A stretch of DNA of 6,177 bases, taken from positions 1-6,177 of the forward strand of contig JBBSMX010000194.1 of NCBI GenBank assembly GCA_038232935.1, read 5' to 3'. This document shows positions 1 to 5,977 of this stretch, in pieces. This DNA comes from JBBSMX01 sp038232935 (GTDB lineage: Bacteria; Bacteroidota; Rhodothermia; Rhodothermales; JANQRZ01). Numbering within the stretch: the stretch's first letter is position 1; the number at the start of each line of letters is the position of its first letter. The notes below the pieces were generated by a model. That model was not told the origin of the DNA and did not search any database. It saw nothing but the letters and a program-made list of their open reading frames with translations. The translations under genes were made by a program, and so were the position numbers.

Positions 1-119
1 GTCCGGTAGCCGTGGTCGCGGTGATGCGAAAGCTCCTGCACGCGATCTACGGGATGCTCAAGCACGACGCCGACTTCGACGGGGCGAAGTGCTTCCAGAA
101 TGTGCCCGTCGGGGCTTGA
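1..119 (+). CDS. IS110-family transposase, C-terminal fragment (5' part outside window)
   Basis: Reading from base 3, 38 codons run to a TGA at 117-119. The peptide includes VAVMRKLLHAIYGMLK followed by an acidic/aromatic DADFDGAKCF tail. The MRKLL-h-x-x-YG-hLK pattern is the usual extreme C-terminus of IS110-type transposases, just after the Transposase_20 domain. These enzymes are RuvC-like DEDD plus serine recombinases guided by a bridge RNA. The catalytic parts lie outside the window, so I cannot say whether the element is intact. The YG-x-LK ending looks more like the IS110 subgroup than IS1111; if so, the bridge RNA would lie upstream of the gene, outside the window. The gene points towards the 3' end of serA. 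Confidence 0.8.
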   Translation, partial: PVAVVAVMRKLLHAIYGMLKHDADFDGAKCFQNVPVGA

Positions 120-160
120 CTTTTAAGAGAGCACTTAACAAGCTGCGCCAAGGAGCGCAC
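1..160 (+). mobile_element. Right end of an IS110-family insertion sequence (boundary not resolved)
   Basis: The transposase tail stops at 119 and is followed at once by CTTTTAAGAGAGCACTTAAC (120-139), an AT-richer stretch that resembles the short downstream ends I recall for IS110 elements. IS110 elements usually lack clear terminal inverted repeats, so the exact junction cannot be read from one side. The end at 160 is a guess; the true boundary could be anywhere from about 125 to 200. Confidence 0.45.
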
Positions 161-325
161 CCTACACCTCTCTGAGGCACCTTGCGGCCAAAAATAAGCG
201 CACCCGCCCAAACCGCAACCCAACGCCGTTGCGAGCAAATGCGCCCACCAGTTGCCTAAACGCCTCTAGCCAGACACGGCCGGCCACGCTTAAGGTCGCT
301 ACATTCCCGCATGCGAAAAGGGGAG
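120..325. other. Intergenic region between the IS110 right end and the 3' end of serA
   Basis: This 206-base gap is less GC-rich than the genes and has no open frame that resembles a protein. Visible structure: a 9-base direct repeat AGCGCACCC at 154-162 and 197-205; an inverted repeat CGCAAC (214-219) / GTTGCG (228-233) around an 8-base loop; GGCCGGCC at 278-285; and the 8-base palindrome CGCATGCG at 309-316, just past the serA stop. The left part probably belongs to the insertion sequence and the right part to the host, but no junction is visible. Confidence 0.6.
214..233 (-). terminator. Weak stem-loop downstream of serA, possible terminator
   Basis: A 6-bp perfect stem (214-219 with 228-233) has an 8-base loop and lies about 93 bases past the serA stop in the direction of serA transcription. 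No T-run follows directly. The nearest T-rich stretch on the minus strand is at about 190-195, some 19 bases further on. It could be a weak terminator or a chance stem in GC-rich DNA. Confidence 0.15.
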
Positions 326-1555
326 TCAGAAGAGCAGGCGGCTGCGGATCGTGCCGGGCACGTCCTGGAGCGCGGTCAGCGCCGCCTCGGACGACGCCGT
401 GTCCACGTCGATGACGACGTAGCCGATCTCGCCCCGCGTCTGCAGATACTGCCCCGACACGTTCACGCCGCGCTCGGCGAACACGCGGTTGATGGCGCTC
501 ATCACGCCCGGCCGGTTCTCGTGGACGTGGAGGAGCCGGTGCTGGCCGGGGTGCGGCGGCAGCGAGACCTCGGGGAAATTCACCGCCGTCACGGTGCTCC
601 CGTTGTCGCTGTAGCGGACGAGCTTCCCGGCCACCTCGACGCCGATGTTCTCCTGCGCCTCGGCCGTCGAGCCGCCGATGTGCGGGGTCAGGATGACGTT
701 GTCGAACCGCTGGAGCGGGGAGTCGAACGGGTCGGCGTTCGAGCGCGGCTCGGTCGGGAAGACGTCGATGGCGGCCCCGCGGAGGTGACCGGACTCGAGG
801 GCATCGGCGAGGGCGTCGAGGTCGACGACAGTGCCACGCGAGGCGTTGAGGAGGACGGACCCCGGCTTCATCTGCGCGAGTTCGGCGGCCCCGATCATCC
901 ACTGCGTCTGCGGCGTCTCGGGCACGTGGAGCGTGACGACGTCGGCCTCGGCGAGCACGGCGTCGAGGCTCGCGCCGGCGCTCGCGTTGCCGAGCGGGAG
1001 CTTCGCCGCCACGTCGTGAAACACGACGCGCATCCCCAGCCCTTCGGCGAGGACGGAGAGCTGCGACCCGATGTTGCCGTAGCCGACGACGCCGAGCGTC
1101 TTGCCGCGGATCTCGTGGGCATCGGCGGCGCTCTTGGCCCAGACGCCGCGATGGGCGAACGCGTTCTTCGCCGGCACGTCGCGCAGCAGCAGGATCGCCT
1201 CGGCGAGCACGAGTTCGGCGACGGAACGGGTGTTCGAGAACGGCGCGTTGAAGACAGGGACACCACGGGCCGCCGCCGCGTCGAGGTCGATCTGGTTCGT
1301 CCCGATGCAGAACGCGCCGACGGCGACGAGGCGCGGCGCGGCGTCCATCACCGCTTCGGTCAGGTGGGTCCGCGAGCGGATGCCGAGGAAGTGAACGTCG
1401 CTGAGCAGCGCGGGCAGGTCGCTCTCGGGCACCGTCCCCTCCACCCGCTGAATACTCGTGTAGCCCGCTCGCCGAAACACCTCGGCGGCGTTGGGGTGGA
1501 TGCCTTCGAGCAGGAGGACGTGGAGGCGGTCGCGGGCGAACGAGACGGAGGGCAT
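326..1555 (-). CDS. serA: D-3-phosphoglycerate dehydrogenase, E. coli type with C-terminal ACT domain
   Basis: Catalyses NAD-dependent oxidation of 3-phosphoglycerate to 3-phosphohydroxypyruvate, the first step of serine synthesis, in the cytosol. The 409 residues nearly match E. coli SerA in length and sequence. Seen here: substrate/hinge segment NAPFSNTR (103-110) and W139; Rossmann loop GYGNIG (158-163); catalytic R240 (NASRGTVVD), E269 (DVFPTEP) and H292 (TPHIGGST). The ACT domain (about 339-409) has HENRPG and keeps H345, N347 and N365, equivalent to the E. coli serine-binding H344, N346 and N364, so serine feedback inhibition is likely. I chose the ATG at 1553-1555 because it gives the family's usual N-terminus; an in-frame ATG 24 codons upstream adds an Arg-rich stretch unlike SerA. 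The leader before the start (CGCTCGTCTCC) has no Shine-Dalgarno sequence. The gene stands alone, divergent from the transporter gene. Confidence 0.96.
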   Translation of the reverse strand: MPSVSFARDRLHVLLLEGIHPNAAEVFRRAGYTSIQRVEGTVPESDLPALLSDVHFLGIRSRTHLTEAVMDAAPRLVAVGAFCIGTNQIDLDAAAARGVPVFNAPFSNTRSVAELVLAEAILLLRDVPAKNAFAHRGVWAKSAADAHEIRGKTLGVVGYGNIGSQLSVLAEGLGMRVVFHDVAAKLPLGNASAGASLDAVLAEADVVTLHVPETPQTQWMIGAAELAQMKPGSVLLNASRGTVVDLDALADALESGHLRGAAIDVFPTEPRSNADPFDSPLQRFDNVILTPHIGGSTAEAQENIGVEVAGKLVRYSDNGSTVTAVNFPEVSLPPHPGQHRLLHVHENRPGVMSAINRVFAERGVNVSGQYLQTRGEIGYVVIDVDTASSEAALTALQDVPGTIRSRLLF

Positions 1556-1670
1556 GGAGACGAGCGGCGGAACGCGGAGGAGGACACGCAAGATACCGGC
1601 GTCGCGCGCCCGCCGTCCGCTCGGCACGCGGATGGGGAGAGACGGGTGCTCGTAAGCTCACCCTCACCCT

Positions 1671-1698
1671 GTCCCTCTCCCCGAAGGGGTGAGGGGAC
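1671..1698. repeat. Imperfect G/C-rich hairpin, REP-like
   Basis: GTCCC (1671-1675) pairs with GGGAC (1694-1698), and CCCC (1679-1682) pairs with GGGG (1686-1689) around a GAA loop, with a mismatched middle. The preceding CTCACCCTCACCCT run and this hairpin match the style of short repeats I recall scattered between genes in several high-GC phyla (C-rich run, CTCTCCCC, short loop, GGGG, GAGGGG). It lies on the serA side of the larger palindromic unit. No coding role is visible. Confidence 0.5.
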
Positions 1699-1719
1699 GT
1701 GATCTGAAACAGCACGGCG

Positions 1720-1816
1720 GGACGGATGGCGCGGCGCTCCCAAACCACGTTCTCGCCCCCCTTGGGGGAGCGATGCCCGGTAGGGCAGAGAGGGGGCAGC
1801 GGACGCGCCATCGTCC
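1720..1816. repeat. 97-base palindromic unit with nested hairpins, MITE/REP-like
   Basis: The outer arms GGACGGATGGCGCG (1720-1733) and CGCGCCATCGTCC (1804-1816) are complementary over 13 bases with one bulged G. Inside, GCCCCC (1755-1760) pairs with GGGGGC (1792-1797). TGCCC (1774-1778) pairs with GGGCA (1783-1787) around GGTA. A competing local hairpin of C-run, TT, G-run lies at 1756-1768. The order CCCCCTTGGGGGAG, small hairpin, AGAGGGGG is one I associate with dispersed intergenic repeats in unrelated bacteria. There is no coding capacity, so if mobile it would need a transposase elsewhere. It could also be a transcript-stabilising or protein-binding palindrome. Confidence 0.55.
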
Positions 1817-1918
1817 GCAGCACAAAGGGGAGAGTAGTTTAGTTCCGCGCAGAAGCCGCCGCACTGAACCCGCCGCAGGCTCTCGCGTAGTCTGCGAGTC
1901 CGCGACCCTACCCCCTGC

Positions 1919-4714
1919 ATGAAACGCTCTACAGGCACCATTTTCGACCTGCGCGTCGGCGAGCGCGCGCTCGTGGGGCTGATGTTCGCGTACAACTTCG
2001 CGCTGCTGGTCACGCTGTACCTGCTCAAACCGGCCCGCGACAGCCTCTTCCTGAGCCAGCTCGGGCCGGCCCAGCTCCCGTTCGTGTTCCTCGCCGTGGC
2101 CGTCGCCGTGATTCCGGTGACGCTGCTCTACGGCCGGCTGGGGCGGCGGCTCCGGCTCTCCCAGCTCGTCAACGGGACGACGCTCGTCCTCATCGTGGGG
2201 CTCGTCGCGCTGCGGTGGGCGGTGACGCTGGAGGCGAACTGGGTCTACTTCCTGTTGTACGTCTGGGTCTCGATCTACAGCGTCCTCGCCACCTCGCAGT
2301 ACTGGCTCTTGGCCGGGATCGTGTTCGACCCCTCACAGGCGAAGCGCGTCTTCGCCCTGCTCTCGTTCGGTGCGATCATCGGGGCCATCGTCGGGGGCGA
2401 GCTGACGAGCTATCTCGTCGAGGAGTGGGGCGTGCGAACGGAGAACTTGCTCTGGATCGCCGTCGCCGTGCTGGCCGTCACGGTGGGGCTCGTGAACCTG
2501 ATCCGGCGACGGGCCACGACGATCAAGCGGGACCTCCCCGCCCACCTCCAGCACGACGACACGCCGACGACGGGGGAGCCCGCGCTCGCGATCCTCAAAG
2601 GCTCCCGGCACCTCCAGCTCATCACCGCCGTGATCGCTATCGCCGTGCTGACCACGGCGCTCGTCGACTTCCAGTTCAAGACGGTCTCCGCCGCCGCCTT
2701 CCCCCTCGAAGGCGACCTCACCTCGTTCATGGGGAAGTTCTACGGGCGCATCAGCGTGATCGCGCTCGCGCTCCAGTTTTTCATCGCGCCCCGGATCATC
2801 CGGATGCGCGGCGTCGGGGCCGCGCTCCTGCTGCTGCCGGTCGCGCTCGCCGTCGGCTCCGTCGCGATGCTGCTCATGCCCGGCCTGCTCGCCGGGACGG
2901 TGCTGCGCGGGGCGGACCAGAGCCTCAAGCACTCGATCGACCGGACGGGCCGCGAACTGCTCTTCCTGCCCGTCCCCGTCGCCGCGAAGAAGCAGGTGAA
3001 GGTGTTCGTCGACGTGTTCGTGGACCAGGGAATGCAGGGGCTCGGCGGGGTCGTGCTGCTGGTGGCGCTCGCCCTCGGCCTCACGGTGCAGGACTTGAGC
3101 CTCGTGGTGATCGGGCTGATCGCGCTGTGGATCGGGTTGGCGGCGTGGGCGCGGCGGTCCTACATCCAGGCGTTCCGCGATACGCTCCCGATGGAAGAGG
3201 AGAAGCAGCCCACGCCCAAAGCGCCGCCCGAGCCGCCGCCTGACGTCCCGCGCCTCATGGACGCCCTCTCCTCGACCCGGACCAACACGGTGCTCGACGC
3301 CCTCGGCTCGCTCGACGAGGCCGATGTGGAGTTGCCGACGGACCAGGCCCACGAGCTGCTCCAGAACCGCTCGGCCCGCGTCCGCCGCCGCGTCATCGCC
3401 CTTCTGGCGAAGCAGGGTGAAGAGGGCTTCACCGAGATCGTCGCCGATTTCCTGCGCGACCGCGACGCGGAGGTCCGGATGGAGGCCGCCCGCTTCCTCT
3501 ACCGCACCCTCGAACACGACCGTCTCCCCCACCTCAAAGCGGGGCTCCACCACGAAGACCTCCGTATCCGCGCCGCCGCCGTCGGCGTCTTGGCTGAGAC
3601 CGGGACCGACGAGGAGCGCGCGCTCATCACCGACGATCTTCTGAACGAACTCCTCGACCACACCGGCGCGGCCGAGGTGGAGACGAGCGTCGAGGCCATC
3701 AAAGCCCTCGGCGTCCTCGACCGGCCCCACCATCACGACCGGCTTCGCAACCTCCTCGACGACCCGGCCCCGCAGATCGTCCACGCCGCCATCCGCGCGG
3801 CCGGCAAAACCGGCGACCGCCTGTTCGTCGGCAAGCTGCTGCGGCTGCTCGCGGAGAAGCCCTACGAGCAGGGTGCCCGCAAGGCGCTCGTCGCCTACGG
3901 CGACCGCATCTTCGGCACGCTCTACGACCACCTCACCGACGACACCGTCGCCGAGCCGATCCGCCGCAACATCCCCCGGATGCTGGCCGAGCAGCCGACG
4001 CAGCCGGCCGTCGACCTCCTGCTCTTGAGCCTGGAGCGCCTGCGCGCGCCCGTACTCTACGACGTAGTGAAGGCGCTCAACAAGATCCGCGCGAGCAATC
4101 CCGGCCTCCGCTTCAATCAGGAAGCCATCGACGTGGCCGTGCTCGGCGAGATCCGCGCGCTCGCCACAGTGCAGGCGGCGCTCTTCCACCATCACCGCTC
4201 GCAGGACCCGTACGCGCAGGCACCCGGCGCGGGGCAGGTGCAGGACGCGCTCTTCCGTGAGCGCAAGCAGAGCCTCGAACGCGTCTTCCGCATGCTCGGC
4301 CTCCGCTACCCCTCCGCCGACATGCACAGCGCCTACCTCGGCCTCACCGAAAACAACGACCTCCGCGCCTCCGCCGCCGAGTTCCTCGACAACGTGCTGG
4401 ACTGGGACTTCAAGCGCTTCCTCGTCCCCCTCCTGGACGAGGCCCCCGACATGGGCGACGTACGCGTGGCTGAAGAGATGGCCGAGAAGACGTTCCCGAC
4501 GTGGCAGGCCGCCCTCCGAGACATCCTCCTCCACCGCCACCCGCGCCCGCTCGCCTGCGCCCTCGCCGCCATCCCCGACGCGCTCCCCGACGAACTCGCC
4601 GAGATCGCGCACGCCGCCTGCACCCCGGACCCTTCCGACGACCCGCCGGAGATGCACGGCGAGCCGCCGCCGCCGTTCCGCCCGGCGTCCCCCACGACGG
4701 CGAAGCCTCGCTGA
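1919..4714 (+). CDS. NTT (ATP/ADP translocase-like) membrane protein fused to C-terminal HEAT repeats
   Basis: 931 residues. Residues 1-415 form an integral membrane domain with about 11 hydrophobic spans (near 18-37, 53-71, 84-103, 108-134, 145-166, 176-195, 233-255, 272-290, 298-325, 372-390 and 393-410). Motifs LKPARDSLFL (36-45) and SLKHSIDRTGRELLFLPVP (335-353) followed by KKQVKVFVDVFVD (357-369) mark the NTT/TLC family, related to the MFS fold, whose studied members exchange ATP for ADP or import nucleotides. A charged, Pro-rich linker (424-443) leads to helical HEAT-type repeats (about 445-760, e.g. DAEVRMEAARFLYRT), a further helical region to about 900, and a Pro-rich tail. NTT homologues with HEAT domains are known in free-living bacteria, but their substrate is not, so I do not call this a nucleotide carrier. 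Q370 sits where relatives often have Arg. The start ATG follows a C-rich leader without a Shine-Dalgarno sequence. Confidence 0.85.
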   Translation: MKRSTGTIFDLRVGERALVGLMFAYNFALLVTLYLLKPARDSLFLSQLGPAQLPFVFLAVAVAVIPVTLLYGRLGRRLRLSQLVNGTTLVLIVGLVALRWAVTLEANWVYFLLYVWVSIYSVLATSQYWLLAGIVFDPSQAKRVFALLSFGAIIGAIVGGELTSYLVEEWGVRTENLLWIAVAVLAVTVGLVNLIRRRATTIKRDLPAHLQHDDTPTTGEPALAILKGSRHLQLITAVIAIAVLTTALVDFQFKTVSAAAFPLEGDLTSFMGKFYGRISVIALALQFFIAPRIIRMRGVGAALLLLPVALAVGSVAMLLMPGLLAGTVLRGADQSLKHSIDRTGRELLFLPVPVAAKKQVKVFVDVFVDQGMQGLGGVVLLVALALGLTVQDLSLVVIGLIALWIGLAAWARRSYIQAFRDTLPMEEEKQPTPKAPPEPPPDVPRLMDALSSTRTNTVLDALGSLDEADVELPTDQAHELLQNRSARVRRRVIALLAKQGEEGFTEIVADFLRDRDAEVRMEAARFLYRTLEHDRLPHLKAGLHHEDLRIRAAAVGVLAETGTDEERALITDDLLNELLDHTGAAEVETSVEAIKALGVLDRPHHHDRLRNLLDDPAPQIVHAAIRAAGKTGDRLFVGKLLRLLAEKPYEQGARKALVAYGDRIFGTLYDHLTDDTVAEPIRRNIPRMLAEQPTQPAVDLLLLSLERLRAPVLYDVVKALNKIRASNPGLRFNQEAIDVAVLGEIRALATVQAALFHHHRSQDPYAQAPGAGQVQDALFRERKQSLERVFRMLGLRYPSADMHSAYLGLTENNDLRASAAEFLDNVLDWDFKRFLVPLLDEAPDMGDVRVAEEMAEKTFPTWQAALRDILLHRHPRPLACALAAIPDALPDELAEIAHAACTPDPSDDPPEMHGEPPPPFRPASPTTAKPR

Positions 4715-4816
4715 TCCCGGAAACAGGTACTGCCGGATAAGGGTGGGTACGAGCGGGCGGGCGGCAAAAGCCTCGCCGACCATCCTCACGCCCATCTCCC
4801 TCGCCTCCCCTCTCCC
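4715..4816 (+). other. 102-base spacer between the NTT-HEAT and CNNM genes
   Basis: The spacer has no gene and no stem followed by a T-run, so read-through from the upstream gene is plausible. GGTAC occurs twice (4726-4730 and 4745-4749). The last 20 bases before the CNNM start are almost all pyrimidines (CTCGCCTCCCCTCTCCC), with no Shine-Dalgarno sequence. A separate promoter for the second gene cannot be excluded. Confidence 0.4.
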
Positions 4817-5977
4817 ATGACGCTCCTCACCCTCTACGTCCTCCTCGCCGTCAGCGTCTCCTTCCTGTGCTCGGTGATGGAGGCCGTGCTGCTCAGCATC
4901 ACGCCGAGCTACGTTGCTGCGCTCGAAGCCGAAGGCAGCGCCACCGGCACGCGCCTCCGCACGCTCAAGGAGAACGTCGACCGGCCGCTCGCGGCGATCC
5001 TCACGCTCAACACGGTCGCCCACACGCTCGGCGCGGCGGGGGCCGGCGTGCAGGCGGAGAAGGTGTTCGGGAGCGCGGCCCTCGGCGTGTTCTCCGGCGT
5101 GCTGACGCTGATCATCCTCATCCTCTCCGAGATCATCCCGAAGACGCTCGGCGCGGCGTACTGGCGGCGGCTCGCCGGCCCCGTGGCCCGCCTGCTCAAG
5201 CCGCTGATCTGGGTGCTCTACCCGCTCGTCTGGCTCTCGCAGCAACTGACAAAGCTGATCTCGCGCGGCGAAAAGGGGCAGCAGGTCAGCCGCGCCGAGT
5301 TCGCCGCCCTCGCCACGCTCGGAGCCGAAGAAGGCGTCTTCGACCCGCGCGAGTCGAAGATCCTCCAGAGCCTCCTCCGCTTCAACGAACTCCGAGCGCG
5401 CGACGTGATGACGCCGCGCACGGTGATGGTGGCGTTCACCGCCGATACGTCCGTCCGCGAGATCGCCGAGCAGGACCTGCGCTTCTCCCGCCTCCCCGTC
5501 TACGAGGGCCACCGCGACAACGTCACTGGCTACGTCCTCCGCAGCGACGTCCTCCAAGCCGCGGCCGACGACCGGCACGACCTCACCGTCGGCACCCTCC
5601 AGCGCGACCTCCTCACCGTGCCCGACTCGCTCCCGCTCCCGAACCTGTTCGAGCGGTTGCTGGAGCGGCAGGAGCACATCGCCCTCGTCGTCGGCGAGTA
5701 CGGTGGGACGGCGGGGATCGCGACGATGGAGGACGTGGTCGAGACCCTGCTCGGCATGGAGATCGTGGACGAGGCCGACACCGTGCACGACATGCAGGTG
5801 CTCGCCCGCGAACGGTGGGCGGAGCGCGCCCGCGCCCTCGGCCTGCTCGATGGCGTGTCCGAGGAGGACCTCGCCGAAACGTTGAGCGAGCGTGACGCCG
5901 GCCTCAAGCTCGGCCTCACCGGCGGCACTCCGCCCGCTACGACCGCCGTATCCGAGGAACCGCGCGACACAGAGTGA
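4817..5977 (+). CDS. CNNM (DUF21) transmembrane protein with CBS pair, lacking CorC_HlyC domain
   Basis: 386 residues in the family often annotated 'hemolysin' or CorB/CorC-like; studied relatives (CNNM, CorB) handle Mg2+ and other divalent cations. Residues 1-150 are the DUF21 domain: helices near 5-27, 57-75, 86-106 and 121-146, with conserved SVMEAVLLS (19-27), LTLNTVAHT (62-70) and SEIIPKTLG (104-112), sites that line the ion path in the family. Residues about 160-320 form the CBS pair: RDVMTPRTVMV (195-205), RLPVYEGHRDNVTGYV (225-240) and VVGEYGGTAGIATMEDVVE (291-309). The usual C-terminal CorC_HlyC domain is absent; a roughly 65-residue charged tail (DMQVLARERWAERARALGLL, then a disordered end) replaces it, as in a shorter subfamily I recall from Bacteroidota. 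It may be co-transcribed with the NTT-HEAT gene. Cation transport is inferred; direction and substrate are unknown. Confidence 0.9.
   Translation: MTLLTLYVLLAVSVSFLCSVMEAVLLSITPSYVAALEAEGSATGTRLRTLKENVDRPLAAILTLNTVAHTLGAAGAGVQAEKVFGSAALGVFSGVLTLIILILSEIIPKTLGAAYWRRLAGPVARLLKPLIWVLYPLVWLSQQLTKLISRGEKGQQVSRAEFAALATLGAEEGVFDPRESKILQSLLRFNELRARDVMTPRTVMVAFTADTSVREIAEQDLRFSRLPVYEGHRDNVTGYVLRSDVLQAAADDRHDLTVGTLQRDLLTVPDSLPLPNLFERLLERQEHIALVVGEYGGTAGIATMEDVVETLLGMEIVDEADTVHDMQVLARERWAERARALGLLDGVSEEDLAETLSERDAGLKLGLTGGTPPATTAVSEEPRDTE

Larger units (their letters stand above)
1556..1918. other. Divergent intergenic region between serA and the NTT-HEAT gene, with repeats
   Basis: These 363 bases contain no gene I can support. 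Both promoters must lie here unless one is internal, yet I see no convincing -10/-35 or Bacteroidota-type TAnnTTTG box on either strand. The centre (about 1671-1816) is occupied by palindromic repeat sequence annotated separately. That leaves about 100 bases next to each gene for regulatory sites. The last 40 bases before the plus-strand start are C-rich and pyrimidine-rich. Confidence 0.7.

Noticed and set aside
47..238. Minus-strand 63-codon open frame over the IS110 end
   Set aside because: It overlaps the transposase tail in antisense, is Cys/Ser-rich, and has no family or start signal.
120..325. Bridge RNA of the IS110 element in the 3' flank
   Set aside because: The transposase tail looks like the IS110 subgroup, in which the bridge RNA lies upstream of the gene; the flank has only weak stems and no clear paired internal loops.
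1556..1627. 24-codon N-terminal extension of SerA from an upstream ATG
   Set aside because: The extra residues are Arg/Leu-rich and absent from SerA proteins; the downstream ATG gives a length (409) and N-terminus close to E. coli SerA.
311..1702. Plus-strand open frame of 463 codons across serA
   Set aside because: It is antisense to a textbook SerA with all catalytic residues; its composition is Arg/Asp/Glu/Val-rich with no family resemblance.
162..1823. Minus-strand open frame of 553 codons in another frame over serA
   Set aside because: Arg/Pro-rich shadow frame of serA, with no domains.
1835..1842. TAGTTTAG as a Bacteroidota-type -7 box (TAnnTTTG) for the NTT-HEAT gene
   Set aside because: It has one mismatch, no matching -33 TTG element at the right distance, and lies 77 bases from the start; a chance match is likely.
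2333..5788. Minus-strand open frame of 1151 codons running opposite the NTT-HEAT and CNNM genes
   Set aside because: It spans two well-supported plus-strand genes plus their spacer, is extremely rich in Arg, Glu, Gly, Asp and His, and has no recognisable domain. Long antisense frames are expected in high-GC codon usage.
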